This document shows, piece after piece, positions 8,952 to 18,552 of a stretch of 64,000 nt of DNA. Source of the DNA: Streptomyces lateritius. Its GTDB lineage: Bacteria; Actinomycetota; Actinomycetes; Streptomycetales; Streptomycetaceae. A program made the position numbers and the translations under genes. The notes under the pieces are model-generated. The model was not told the origin of the DNA. It ran no database searches and saw only the letters and a program-made list of their open reading frames with translations. Every line of letters begins with the position of its first letter. Within the stretch, counting starts at the first letter, position 1. The stretch spans positions 34,672 to 98,671 of the forward strand of contig NZ_BMTO01000020.1 of assembly GCF_014649715.1 (NCBI RefSeq), in the 5' to 3' direction.

Positions 8952-10217
8952 TCAGCGGACCGGGCGCTCCTGGTCCGAACGGCTTCTGACCTCGCGGCTC
9001 AGGAAGAGCGCGAACACCGGGGGCTGCTGCTGCAGCAGCTCGAGCCGCCCGCCGTCCGCCTCCGCGAGGTCCCTGGCCACGGCGAGACCGATGCCGGTGG
9101 AGTTGCGGCCGCTGATGGTCCGCTCGAAGATGCGCGCCCCCAGATCGGCCGGCACGCCCGGGCCCTCGTCGGTGACCTCGATCACGGACTGGTTGCCGGT
9201 GACACGCGTACGCAGGGCGACGGTGCCGCCGCCGTGCATGAGCGAGTTCTCGATCAGCGCGGCGAGGACCTGGGCGACGGCGCCCGGGGTCCCGACGGCG
9301 CGCATGCCCTGCTTCCCGGAGTGGACGATGGCCCGGCCCGCGCTGCGGTAGGCGGGGCGCCACTCCTCGATCTGCTGCTTGACGACCTCGTCGAGGTCGA
9401 AGGCGATGGCGGAGCCCGTGCGCGGGTCGCGGGAGTTCGTGAGCAGCCGCTCGACGACGTCGGTGAGCCGCTCCACCTGGGTGAGCGCGATCGTCGCCTC
9501 CTCCCTGACCGTGGCGAGGTCGCCCGCCACCGCCACCTCCTCCAGCCGCATCGAGAGGGCAGTGAGGGGCGTACGGAGCTGGTGGGAGGCGTCCGCGGCC
9601 AGTCGGCGCTCGGCGGTGAGCATCCGGGCGATCCGCTCCGCCGAGGCGTCCAGGACGTCGGCGACGCGGTCCAGTTCCGGCACCCCGTACCGCTTGTGGC
9701 GCGGGCGGGGATCGCCAGAGCCGAGGCGCTCCGCGGTCTCGGCGAGGTCCGTGAGCGGGGAGGCCAGCCGGTTCGCCTGTCGTACGGCGAGCAGGACGGC
9801 GGCCACGACGGCGAGCAGGGCCACGGCCCCGATGATCAGCAGCGAGCGGCCGACCTCGGACGTGATCGTGGAGCGGGACTCCTCGACGGTCACCGTCTCC
9901 CCCCGCTCCCCCTGCGCGGTGGAGCGGATGACGCTGCCGTCGGGCCGGGAGCCGATCTCGATGGGCTCGCGGCCGGGGATCTCGATCAGGGCGTACCGCT
10001 TGGCGCCGCTCTGCTCGGAGAGGATGTCGGGGTTGACGGGCTCCCCGCCGATGAGCCGGCTGTCGACGATGGAGACCAGGCGCAGGGCCTCGGAGTCCAC
10101 CCGCTCCTGGGCGCTGCTGGAGATGGTCCGGGTCTCGACGATGACGAGGGAGACCCCGAACACGGCGATGACGACGAGGACCACGGCGAGTGTGGAGTTG
10201 ATCAGCCTGCGGCGCAC
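8952..10217 (-). CDS. Two-component sensor histidine kinase
   Basis: 421 residues. TM1 is at about 6-28, an extracytoplasmic sensor domain at 30-122, TM2 at 124-147, then a HAMP region, a HisKA domain with phospho-acceptor H212 (DASHQLRTPLTAL) and a HATPase_c domain with N box around N324 (ALIENSLMH) and DEGPGV at 350-355. GTG 10217 has GGAGG 6 bp upstream. It follows the response regulator gene on the same strand with a gap of about 110 bp, so they form a pair. The sensor domain is not recognised; the ligand is unknown. Confidence 0.93.
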   Translation of the reverse strand: MRRRLINSTLAVVLVVIAVFGVSLVIVETRTISSSAQERVDSEALRLVSIVDSRLIGGEPVNPDILSEQSGAKRYALIEIPGREPIEIGSRPDGSVIRSTAQGERGETVTVEESRSTITSEVGRSLLIIGAVALLAVVAAVLLAVRQANRLASPLTDLAETAERLGSGDPRPRHKRYGVPELDRVADVLDASAERIARMLTAERRLAADASHQLRTPLTALSMRLEEVAVAGDLATVREEATIALTQVERLTDVVERLLTNSRDPRTGSAIAFDLDEVVKQQIEEWRPAYRSAGRAIVHSGKQGMRAVGTPGAVAQVLAALIENSLMHGGGTVALRTRVTGNQSVIEVTDEGPGVPADLGARIFERTISGRNSTGIGLAVARDLAEADGGRLELLQQQPPVFALFLSREVRSRSDQERPVR

Positions 10218-10327
10218 GGTGCCCTCCGGGCGGGAGTACGAGGTACTCCCCGAGCCTACGGCCCGTACTCGCCGGTCAGCCCGTCCCTACGGATCTTCCC
10301 GTCGGCCGCTTCCGTCGCCTGCTTCCG

Positions 10328-11005
<678 letters not shown>

Positions 11006-11434
11006 GGGGTGATGGTAGTCCGCACGGGGGACGGCCCGGGGCATGGTCCACTGGGTGCCCGGCTACCCTGGGGATCATGGTGGCCAACCTCCGGATGACC
11101 TTCGAATAGGGCCTGGCGGTTCCTTCCTCGCCTGTGATCCATCTCTCAAGTCCTTCCATATCCGGCACTGTCGTGTCGTATGGTGGCGAGACGTCTGTTG
11201 CGGTACACGGGGACCTTTGGCTCGCTTTGGGCGCCGAGGTCCTCTTTTCTGCGCGCGAGGTCGGCTCCACCGATCTCGATGACGACGAACGACCTGTGGG
11301 CCGGGTTCCGCGACGCGATACAGCGTCCCGGGGCGTGGATCCCGGCGGGGTGCGACCGCTCCCACCGGTGCCGGCCTCCCCCACCGGGCGCACCACGCTC
11401 ACAAGGCGCGCGTCCCGACAGAGCAAGGAACGAC
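11006..11434. other. Intergenic region between response regulator and peptide transporter
   Basis: 429 bp between divergent genes. It holds the presumed leaderless promoter of the response regulator (-10 TACCAT, minus, 11012-11017). On the plus strand TACCCT at 11064-11069 is followed 7 bp later by a 10-codon ORF (11077-11109, start ATGGTGGCC, stop TAG). I see no convincing promoter for the transporter and no clear palindrome. Confidence 0.5.
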
Positions 11435-12955
11435 ATGGCGTCCAGCCTGACGACGGCTTCGACCGGAACCCCCGGTTCCGAGAAGACGTTCTTCGGCCAC
11501 CCCCGCGGCCTGGCCACTCTCTTCATGACCGAGATGTGGGAGCGCTTCTCCTACTACGGCATGCGCGCCCTTCTCGTGTACTACATCGTCTCGGGCGGTG
11601 CCGACGCCGCGAAGGGCAGCCAGGGCGGCGGCCTCGCGATGGACGCGGCGATGGCCACGGCCATCTACTCCGTCTACGTGTCGATGGTCTACCTGATGGC
11701 CATGCCGGGCGGCTGGTTCGGCGACCGTGTCTGGGGCGCCCGCAAGACCGTCGCGATCGCCGGTTTCGTGATCATGGGTGGTCACGTGGCGCTGGCCCTG
11801 CCGGGCCAGGCGATGTTCTTCGCCGGACTCGCGCTCGTCGCGGTCGGCTCGGGTCTGCTGAAGGCCAACATCTCCACGATGGTCGGCCACCTCTACGACG
11901 GTCCCGAGGACCCGCGCCGTGACGGTGGCTTCACCCTCTTCTACGTCGGCATCAACCTCGGTGCCTTCGTCGCCCCGTTCGTCATCGGCACGGTCGGCAA
12001 GGAAGTCAACTGGCACCTGGGCTTCGCCCTCGCCGCGGTCGGCATGGGTCTGGGCCTGGTCCAGTTCCTGATCGGCACCCGCCACCTGAGCCCGAAGAGC
12101 AGCCTCGTCCCGAACCCGCTCTCCCCCGAGGAGCGCCGCGGCATCCTGACGAAGGTCGCCCTGGTGACCGCCCTGGTCGCCGTCTTCTACGGCGCCGTGG
12201 TCGCCCTCGGCATGTACACCCTGAACTGGGCCCTGGTTCCGCTCACCCTCGCCGGTCTGGTCATCCCGGTCGCCGTCCTGGTCCGCATCAAGCGCGACAA
12301 GGACCTGAGCGCCGGCGAGCAGTCCAAGATGAACGGCTACATCTGGTTCTTCGTCGCCGCCGCCGTCTTCTGGATGATCTACGACCAGGGTGGTTCGACC
12401 CTGTCGCTCTTCGCGGACGGCAAGACCGCCGGCAGCGTCTTCGGGCTCGGCTTCTCCGCCACCTGGTACCAGTCGCTGAACCCGCTCTTCGTCATGGCGC
12501 TGGCCCCGGTCTTCGCCTGGCTGTGGCTGTGGCTGGCCCGCAAGAACCAGGAGCCGAACACCATCGTGAAGTTCGCGATGGGCCTGGTCCTCGTCGGCGC
12601 CTCCTTCTTCGTCTTCATCGTCCCGATGAACATGGCCGGTGACGGCACCCTGGTCTCCCCGATGTGGCTCGTCTCGATCTACATGATCCAGACCATCGGT
12701 GAGCTGTGCCTCTCCCCCGTCGGCCTCTCCGTCACGACGAAGATGGCGCCGCAGAAGTACGCGTCCCAGATGATGGGTGTCTGGTTCCTCGCGGTCACCG
12801 CCGGTGACTGCACCACGGGTCTGCTCTCGCTGGCCGGTGTGGACCTCAACGGCACAAGCATCATCGCGATGCAGGCCGCCCTGGCGGTCGCCGCCGGATT
12901 CGCGATCTACATGTACCGCAAGAAGGTCCAGAGCCTCATGGGCAGCGTCCACTGA
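11435..12955 (+). CDS. POT/PTR-family proton-coupled peptide transporter
   Basis: 506 residues with about 14 TM helices. The first helix has the family motif EMWERFSYYGMRALLVYYI (ExxER and FYG-type region), and later GGxxGD-type loop (GGWFGDRVWG) and FYVGINLGAF (PTR2 signature region) are present. It imports di- and tripeptides with protons. ATG 11435 follows AAGGAACGAC; the much longer open frame upstream is not supported. It is followed by a strong terminator, so probably monocistronic. Codon use is very C-rich and highly biased, suggesting strong expression. Confidence 0.93.
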   Translation: MASSLTTASTGTPGSEKTFFGHPRGLATLFMTEMWERFSYYGMRALLVYYIVSGGADAAKGSQGGGLAMDAAMATAIYSVYVSMVYLMAMPGGWFGDRVWGARKTVAIAGFVIMGGHVALALPGQAMFFAGLALVAVGSGLLKANISTMVGHLYDGPEDPRRDGGFTLFYVGINLGAFVAPFVIGTVGKEVNWHLGFALAAVGMGLGLVQFLIGTRHLSPKSSLVPNPLSPEERRGILTKVALVTALVAVFYGAVVALGMYTLNWALVPLTLAGLVIPVAVLVRIKRDKDLSAGEQSKMNGYIWFFVAAAVFWMIYDQGGSTLSLFADGKTAGSVFGLGFSATWYQSLNPLFVMALAPVFAWLWLWLARKNQEPNTIVKFAMGLVLVGASFFVFIVPMNMAGDGTLVSPMWLVSIYMIQTIGELCLSPVGLSVTTKMAPQKYASQMMGVWFLAVTAGDCTTGLLSLAGVDLNGTSIIAMQAALAVAAGFAIYMYRKKVQSLMGSVH

Positions 12956-12980
12956 CGCCGCCCGGCTTCGTCCAGGTCTG

Positions 12981-13014
12981 AGGGCCGCCGCACCGGATTC
13001 GGTGCGGCGGCCCT
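12981..13014 (+). terminator. Strong hairpin terminator
   Basis: A perfect 15-bp stem (AGGGCCGCCGCACCG, 12981-12995, with its complement at 13000-13014) closes a GATT tetraloop. It lies 26 bp after the peptide transporter and 43 bp from the convergent surface-protein operon end, so it can serve both. Confidence 0.85.
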
Positions 13015-13056
13015 CCGCCGTTTCCTCCCGTACGCGCGCCTGTACGGGCCCGTGCG

Positions 13057-14385
13057 TCAGCGGCGCAGGCGCGACCAGGGGGTGAAGGTGAACACCGCGC
13101 CGCCGAGGAGGATCACCGTGCCGGCGACCAGGGCGAGGGCGCGCAGGGCGCTGCCGTCCTCGGCTCCGGTTTCGGCGAGGCCGCCACCCGACGCCGAGCC
13201 CGAGCCGGAGCCGGAACCCGAGCCGGAGCCGCCTGAGGCCGCTGTGGAGCCGCCCGAGGTGCCGCCGGACTGCTTGGTCGTGTCGAGTTCCAGGGACGCC
13301 TGGACGCTGCCCTTGACCTCGCACGGGATGACGATCGGCGAGCCGCCGAGGGAAACGTTGATCGTCAGCTTCCCGGGGCCGAGCGTGGCCTTGCCGCTCG
13401 CGCCGGGCTTGTAGGTTCCGGTCATGTCGGTCAGGTCGACCGGCTTGCCCGCCTCCAGGGGCGCCGGGTTGGCGGGGCCGGTCACCGTGACCGTACCGCT
13501 GTCCGCGCCGCCGACCTTCACGGCCATGGACGGCTTGAGGGCTCCCTTGGGGAGGGCGGCCGGGCTGTTCATGACGCCCTTGGCCGTCTTGACGGTGAGG
13601 GCGTAGCTGCCGCCGTTCTTCTTGGCGTTGATGGTCACCTTGGAGGTGATGTTCGCCGGTCCCGGTGCCTGGCAGGAGAACTGGACCGCGACCTCCTTGC
13701 CGGCGAAGTCGGTCTGCCCACCGCCGCCGCCCGAGGTGCCACCCGAGCTACCGCCCGAGGTGGAGCCACCGGATGTGGATCCGCCCGACGAACCCGTACC
13801 ACCGCTGGCCGTGGACCCGCCGGAGGTCGTGCCGCCTCCACCGTCGGTCACCTTGATCTTCGCGGCGGCGGCCACCGTCTCCTTCGGCGAGCACTTGGTG
13901 TCCGTCGACAGCGGCTTGGAGACGTTGATGTTGTACTTGTCCGGCGTCAGCGTGATCTCGCCCGCCTTCTCCAGCTTCAGCTTGCCCTTCATGTCCGGCA
14001 GCACCATCGGGCTGTTCTTCGGGATAGGCGGGTTCTGCCGCGGCCCCTCCATGGTCAGCGTGCCGCTCGCCGCGCCGCCGATCTTGACGACGCCGGTCGG
14101 CTTCACCGTGTCCTTCTCCAGGTCGAGAACGTCGGGGTTCTTGGAAGCGGCCTCGACCGTCTTCCACACCACCTCGACCTCGTCTCCGACCTTCGCCTCC
14201 GCCGGCGCGGTGATCAGCACCTTCGTGGTGCCCTGTACCGGCGGAAGGCCGGAGATGGGCGGCGGTACGCACTCGGTCCGGTACGAGACCTCGGCGGCCT
14301 GAGCGGGAGCGGCGGTCAGCAGGATCCCCGCGCCGCCGAGCATCAGCGCGACTCCCGCCGCGCTCATCCTCCGTTGCGTGCTCAC
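13057..14385 (-). CDS. LAXTG sortase-anchored surface protein with two copies of a Cys-containing domain
   Basis: 442 residues. A signal peptide (GVALMLGGAGILLTAAPAQA) is followed by two copies of a domain of about 130 residues, each with a Cys near the start and another near the end and the core pattern IGGAASGTLTMEGP or VGGADSGTVTVTGP followed by LPDMKGK / LTDMTGTYKP. They are joined by a Gly/Ser/Thr-rich linker, with another one before the C-terminal sorting signal LAETG, 40 residues from the end, plus a TM helix and SRLRR. LAXTG is the sortase E type signal in actinobacteria. GTG 14385 overlaps the upstream stop (GTGA), RBS AAGGGA. Last gene of a four-gene operon. Function unknown. Confidence 0.85.
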   Translation of the reverse strand: MSTQRRMSAAGVALMLGGAGILLTAAPAQAAEVSYRTECVPPPISGLPPVQGTTKVLITAPAEAKVGDEVEVVWKTVEAASKNPDVLDLEKDTVKPTGVVKIGGAASGTLTMEGPRQNPPIPKNSPMVLPDMKGKLKLEKAGEITLTPDKYNINVSKPLSTDTKCSPKETVAAAAKIKVTDGGGGTTSGGSTASGGTGSSGGSTSGGSTSGGSSGGTSGGGGGQTDFAGKEVAVQFSCQAPGPANITSKVTINAKKNGGSYALTVKTAKGVMNSPAALPKGALKPSMAVKVGGADSGTVTVTGPANPAPLEAGKPVDLTDMTGTYKPGASGKATLGPGKLTINVSLGGSPIVIPCEVKGSVQASLELDTTKQSGGTSGGSTAASGGSGSGSGSGSGSASGGGLAETGAEDGSALRALALVAGTVILLGGAVFTFTPWSRLRR

Positions 14386-15506
14386 GAATGTCCCTTCGTC
14401 GTCGGGCTGTTCTCTGACGGTGCGGAGTCGGGGGTGAACCACGGCAGGACCGTGGTGGTGGTGACGGTGGTGCCGTCCCGGTCGGGGACGGCTCCGGAGG
14501 CAGGTGCGGTACGTACGGAGGTACGGCGGCGACGGCCCGTACCGGCGCCGGTGGCTCCCGGCCTGACCCGGTCCACCACCGCCATGCCGATCCGGAAGAG
14601 CGCCGCCGGGACGACCACGGCGAGCAGCAGCCAGAACAGCGTCACGCCCCACGGCCGGCCGACCCCCCACGGCTGGTCGACCAGGACCTTGCCGGCGTAC
14701 TTCACCGACACCTCGTAGTCGCCGTGCGCGCCCGGGGACAGTTCGACGGGCAGCTTGACCAGGGCCTTCCGGCCGGGCTCGATCGTGCCGCGCCACTGGC
14801 GCTCCTCGTACTGCGGCGCGAAGACGCCATGGCTGGTGCCGACGTGGAAGACGGGGTCCTTGACGGGGGTCTGGCCGAGGTTGCCGACGGTGAAGACGAC
14901 CTCGCGCCGGGCCGGGGCGCCGAACCACACCAGGACGCCGCTGGAGCCTTCGAGGCGTACGGAGGCGAGCACGGCGAGCCGGCCCTCGCCGGTGGCCTCG
15001 GGCAGCGGGGCGGTCGGATGGCCGGCGACCGTGAACTCCACGTCCACGACCTCCTGTTGGCCGGTGACTCCGGCGACGTGCACCACGCACGGACAGGGCT
15101 GGGGCGGTTCGGCGACCGGCATCTTCTGACTGAAGGCGCCCCTGGCGTCCACGGTGGCGGCCCGGCCGTCGGTGTTGGCGCAGGAGTTGGTGCCGCCGAC
15201 GACCCCCTTGCCCGGCGCGGACTGACCGCAGATCAGCAGCATGAGCAGCGCCCCCGGCTTCCACCCGGAACCGCTCACGGTGATCTCGCCCCCCTTGCCG
15301 CCCTCTTGCCGCGACAGGGCCGCGGTGGGCCCGGGCGCGGGTGTGGCGGAGGCCGCGGCGGAGGCCTGGACAAGGGACAGCAGGGCGAGCGCGAGCGCGG
15401 CGATGACCAGCAGCAAGCGGCGCCGCGCGGATGCCGCCCTCCTGCCGTGCGGTCGCGGGAGCCCCCGCACGCCTGTCAGGCCCGCCGCCGTACGCCGTGC
15501 CGTCAT
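14382..15506 (-). CDS. Membrane-anchored surface protein with neocarzinostatin-like domain
   Basis: 374 residues. A long positively charged N-terminus leads into a signal helix (LLLVIAALALALLSLVQASA). Residues of about 65-165 resemble the neocarzinostatin-like immunoglobulin fold: ITVSGSGWKPG, a Cys in LLICGQ, NSCANTDGRA, then a Cys pair (PCPC). A second beta-rich domain with VVFTVGNLGQTPV follows. One TM helix (VTLFWLLLAVVVPAALF) and a basic, Thr-rich cytoplasmic tail end the protein. ATG 15506 overlaps the upstream stop (ATGA). Third gene of the operon. The neocarzinostatin comparison is by eye and moderate; the protein could be a plain Ig-like domain. Confidence 0.8.
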   Translation of the reverse strand: MTARRTAAGLTGVRGLPRPHGRRAASARRRLLLVIAALALALLSLVQASAAASATPAPGPTAALSRQEGGKGGEITVSGSGWKPGALLMLLICGQSAPGKGVVGGTNSCANTDGRAATVDARGAFSQKMPVAEPPQPCPCVVHVAGVTGQQEVVDVEFTVAGHPTAPLPEATGEGRLAVLASVRLEGSSGVLVWFGAPARREVVFTVGNLGQTPVKDPVFHVGTSHGVFAPQYEERQWRGTIEPGRKALVKLPVELSPGAHGDYEVSVKYAGKVLVDQPWGVGRPWGVTLFWLLLAVVVPAALFRIGMAVVDRVRPGATGAGTGRRRRTSVRTAPASGAVPDRDGTTVTTTTVLPWFTPDSAPSENSPTTKGHS

Positions 15507-16363
15507 CGTTCCGCTCCCGCCCTGGCCTGTCCGCGCTCGTCCCCCGCCATGTCCGCGCCGGTACGGCGTCTTCGGGCGGCGAGCGCGGCCGCCGCCGTCG
15601 CCGCGATCAGGAGGCCCACCCCGGCGACGGCCGGCCCAGGGGGCAGGAACACCCGCTCCGCGCGGGCCGTCGCGGCGGCGGCACCCGGGGCGGTGGCCCG
15701 CAGATGGACCGTGACGGAGTCCAGGGCGGGCGGGTCGGCCCAGGGTTCGGTGCGGGTGGTCCGTTCGCCGGGCCGCAGGGTGAGCGGCAGTGCGCGGGAG
15801 GGACGGTCGAGGACGGGTCCGAGGACACCTTCGGCGCGGATGGAGAGCCGCGGGGCGAGAACGGTGTTGCCCCGGTTGACCAGGGTGTAGTGGAGGGTGC
15901 CCGAGCCGTCGAGCCGTACCTTCTCGACGGTGAGCGCCGCCAGGCTCGGCCCGCCGACCCGCAGGTGCACCGGGACCCGCACCTCCCGGCCGCCCGCTTC
16001 GGCGCGTACGGTGCCGCGGTGCTCGCCGGGCGCGGTGCCGGCCGTCACGGTCACGGCGAACGGCACGTCGGCCCGGGTCCGGGGCGGCACCGTCACCGTT
16101 CTGGCCGCGAAGGCGAGAGGCGCGCCCTGCCCGCTCAGCCGTACCGTGAGCGGTTCCGTCCCCCGGTTGGCCACGGAGAGGGTGTCCTCCAGGACACTGC
16201 CGGCCGCCCCCTCGAAATAGACGTACGACCGCCCCGCCGCGGGGGTCGCCGTCCACCCCGGCGCGGGCTCGGCCGCCGCTGTCCCGGCCAGGGCCGGGAG
16301 CACGGCCGGCCCGGGCAGGACCAGGAGGGCGGCGGTCGCGGTCCCCGCCCACGCCCTCCGCAT
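15503..16363 (-). CDS. Membrane-anchored surface protein with two Ig-like domains, resembling WxL-interacting proteins
   Basis: 286 residues: signal peptide, first beta-sandwich with the pattern TLSVANRGTEPLTVRLSGQG and VTVPPRTRADVPFAVTVTAG, second with LHYTLVNRGNTVLAPRLSI, a TM helix (AGVGLLIAATAAAALAA) and a basic tail. Two such domains followed by one TM helix is the layout of Firmicute DUF916/DUF3324 proteins that accompany WxL proteins. Start ATG 16363 overlaps the stop of the LPXTG gene by one base (TGATG), and its own stop overlaps the next ATG. Second gene of the operon. Family assignment is by architecture only. Confidence 0.8.
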   Translation of the reverse strand: MRRAWAGTATAALLVLPGPAVLPALAGTAAAEPAPGWTATPAAGRSYVYFEGAAGSVLEDTLSVANRGTEPLTVRLSGQGAPLAFAARTVTVPPRTRADVPFAVTVTAGTAPGEHRGTVRAEAGGREVRVPVHLRVGGPSLAALTVEKVRLDGSGTLHYTLVNRGNTVLAPRLSIRAEGVLGPVLDRPSRALPLTLRPGERTTRTEPWADPPALDSVTVHLRATAPGAAAATARAERVFLPPGPAVAGVGLLIAATAAAALAARRRRTGADMAGDERGQARAGAER

Positions 16364-17064
16364 CAGCGTGCCGTGCGTCGCGTGAGCCAGAGCACACCGG
16401 CCGCGCCGGTCAGCAGCACCGTGCCGCCGAGCGTGCCGAGCGCCGTCGCGGAGTCGAGCGGACCCGTCCTGGGCAGTTCTCCGCCGACCCCCGTGGACCC
16501 GGTGTGCGTGCCGCCGGAGTCGTCCGAGTCGCCGGAGTCGGAGGGTCCGCCGACGGCCGTGACCTCCAGTTCCAGCGAAGGCTCGGGGTTGTTCTTGGGG
16601 GTGCAGGTGGCGGCGTCCATCCCCAGGGCGTGCACGATCAGCACGCCGGCCGTGAAGGTGACCTTGCCGCTCTTCCTCGGGGTGTACGTACCCGTCAGCC
16701 GGCCGATCTTGATGGGGGTGTCTGGTGGGATCGCCGCCGTGTTCGGCGTCCCCCTGACCTTCACCGTGCCCTCGTCCGCGCCGCCGAGGACCAGCTCGGC
16801 GCGCGGGGTCATGACGCCCTTGGGCAGCTCCACCGGGCTGTCGGAGACGCCCTTCTCGAAGGACATCGTGATCGTGTAGGCGTTTCCGCTCTTGACGGCC
16901 GTGATGTCGACGGGCGAGACGGCTCCCTTGGGCCCGATCTTCGTCTCGCAGGCGTAGTCCACGTCGACGACCGCCGCCTGCGCGGCGGGGGCGGAGACCA
17001 GCACCGCCGAGCCCGCCGCCATCGCCACTGCCAGCGCGAGAGCTGTTCTCCTCCGGTACGGCAC
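16363..17064 (-). CDS. LPXTG sortase-anchored surface protein
   Basis: 233 residues, first gene of the surface operon. Signal peptide ending SAPAAQA, then a single copy of the same domain found twice in the LAXTG protein (DYACETK near the start, GGADEGTVKVRGT, GRLTGTYTPRKSGKVTF, closing Cys in AATCTPKN), a Ser/Asp/Gly linker and the sorting signal LPRTG 37 residues from the end with TM helix and TRRTAR. GTG 17064 has GAGGGGG 6 bp upstream; the GTG at 17079 has none. LPXTG and LAXTG in the same operon may be read by different sortases. No sortase gene is in the window. Confidence 0.85.
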   Translation of the reverse strand: MPYRRRTALALAVAMAAGSAVLVSAPAAQAAVVDVDYACETKIGPKGAVSPVDITAVKSGNAYTITMSFEKGVSDSPVELPKGVMTPRAELVLGGADEGTVKVRGTPNTAAIPPDTPIKIGRLTGTYTPRKSGKVTFTAGVLIVHALGMDAATCTPKNNPEPSLELEVTAVGGPSDSGDSDDSGGTHTGSTGVGGELPRTGPLDSATALGTLGGTVLLTGAAGVLWLTRRTAR

Positions 17065-17323
17065 CTCGAGCCCCCTCACCGCACGTTACTGACGGCTTAT
17101 CAGATTGGGCGTCAAGGTACGCCTGGGGCCCAGAGGAGGGAAGACACAAGGACGGCCGAATACCCGCCGCGAGGCCGGGATCGCCGACGACGGGCGTCCG
17201 CGAGGCCTCCGGCGCGCACCGCCGCCGGTCGCACGCCGAGGGCCGCACGCCGAGGACCGACCACCGAGGCGTGCCGCCGAGGGCCGACCGCCGACGCGTA
17301 CCGCCGGCGGTCGCGCGCATGTC

Positions 17324-17854
17324 CTACGCGGGGGCCGCCAGTTCCGCCCAGACCGTCTTGCCGGGCTCGCCCGGGCTGCGCTCGATGCCCCAGTCCAGAC
17401 AGAGCCGCTGCACGATGAACATGCCGTGACCGCCCGGCCGCCCGGAGCGGTGCGGGGTGCGCGGCGCGGGCTGCCCCGCGCCCCGGTCGGCCACCTCGAG
17501 GCGCAGCACCTTGGCCCGGCGGACGACACGCAGCAGCTCGGGGCCGTCGGCGTGCAGGCAGGCGTTGGTGACCAGCTCCGAGACGACGAGCAGGACGTCC
17601 TCAGCGGCCGCCCTGGCGTCGGCGGAGGCGGCGGGCAGCCAGCCCCAGTCGTACAGCAGCGATCTGGTGAAATCGCGGGCGAGCGGAACCGTGCCACTGG
17701 CGGCGCCGAGCGCGAGCGTCCGTACGTCGACACCGGCCGCGGCCGAGACGTCGGCGGCGGCCGGGGCGTCAGCCACGGCCGGGACGTCGGCGGCGGCATC
17801 CGCCGCGGGGTGCACCGACCCCTCGGCCTCCCTGCCACCGGCAGCAGTGTCCAT
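17324..17854 (-). CDS. Anti-sigma factor, RsbW-like HATPase (probable SigI antagonist)
   Basis: 176 residues. An Ala-rich N-terminus of about 45 residues with imperfect repeats is followed by a GHKL ATPase domain: ELVTNACLHA (N box), LEVADRGAGQP (G1) and GGHGMFIVQRLCLDWG (G2). Such proteins bind and inhibit sigma factors of the sigma-B family and phosphorylate STAS antagonists. ATG 17854 has GAGG 11 bp upstream; GTG 17866 is an alternative. It follows the STAS gene on the same strand and both are divergent from the sigma gene. In S. coelicolor the SigI partners are called PrsI and ArsI, from memory. Confidence 0.88.
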   Translation of the reverse strand: MDTAAGGREAEGSVHPAADAAADVPAVADAPAAADVSAAAGVDVRTLALGAASGTVPLARDFTRSLLYDWGWLPAASADARAAAEDVLLVVSELVTNACLHADGPELLRVVRRAKVLRLEVADRGAGQPAPRTPHRSGRPGGHGMFIVQRLCLDWGIERSPGEPGKTVWAELAAPA

Positions 17855-17957
17855 CAGCGCTTTCACCTCACCGATTCAACCGATTCAACCGATTCACCCG
17901 ACACAACGGACGAAACCGGGACTCTCCTGCCCGGCCTTTTCGCGCCGACACCCCTAC

Positions 17958-18329
17958 TCAGTCGGAGAGCGCCGCCGCGAGCGAGTCGTGCACGGTGAAG
18001 ACGACGTCCGCACCGGTGATCTCGAAGACTCTCGCCACGACCGGACGCATCCCGGCCAGATGGACCCCACCCCCCGCGGCGTCGGCCTTCAGCCGGGCCC
18101 CGAGCAGGACGTTGAGCCCGGTGGAATCACAGAATTCGAGCCGTGAACAGTCGACCACGAGTCGTGATCGTCCGGCGTCGAGCGCGTCGTCGAGTGGCGA
18201 ACGCAACACGTCCGCCGTGTGGTGATCAAGCTCACCCACCGGAGTGAGGATCTCGGTCGCGCCCACGGTTCGGACCTCGACCCGCAGCCGTCCCCCCGAC
18301 TGCGTGCTGCCGATGCTCTGGCGGTCCAT
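17958..18329 (-). CDS. STAS-domain anti-anti-sigma factor
   Basis: 123 residues, a single STAS domain. The phosphorylatable serine is S69 in LEFCDSTGLNVLLGA, the standard RsbV/SpoIIAA position. In partner switching the unphosphorylated form binds the anti-sigma factor and frees sigma. Start ATG 18329 has AGAGG 7 bp upstream; the open frame to 18392 has no RBS. It is first in a two-gene unit with the RsbW-like gene (103 bp gap) and divergent from sigI. Confidence 0.92.
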   Translation of the reverse strand: MDRQSIGSTQSGGRLRVEVRTVGATEILTPVGELDHHTADVLRSPLDDALDAGRSRLVVDCSRLEFCDSTGLNVLLGARLKADAAGGGVHLAGMRPVVARVFEITGADVVFTVHDSLAAALSD

Positions 18330-18552
18330 GCCCGTGCCTCTTCTCGCTCTCGCGGATGCCGGTTGATGTGGGTCGCACCTTACAAGTTCCACACTCCTTC
18401 GCGCACCCGAGCACCGCTACACACCCTTCCAAACAGGACAAATGACACTTGCGACGACCCTGGTCGAGCGGGTAGGGCTAGTAACGAACATCCGACACGG
18501 CCGGCTTTGGAGGCGCCGCAAACCGCAGCAGGAAGAAACGATGGAGGAGACC

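Noticed and set aside
17225..17315. Imperfect CGCCGAGG-type repeats before the anti-sigma gene
   Set aside because: Irregular low-complexity G+C sequence; no consistent unit length or structure.
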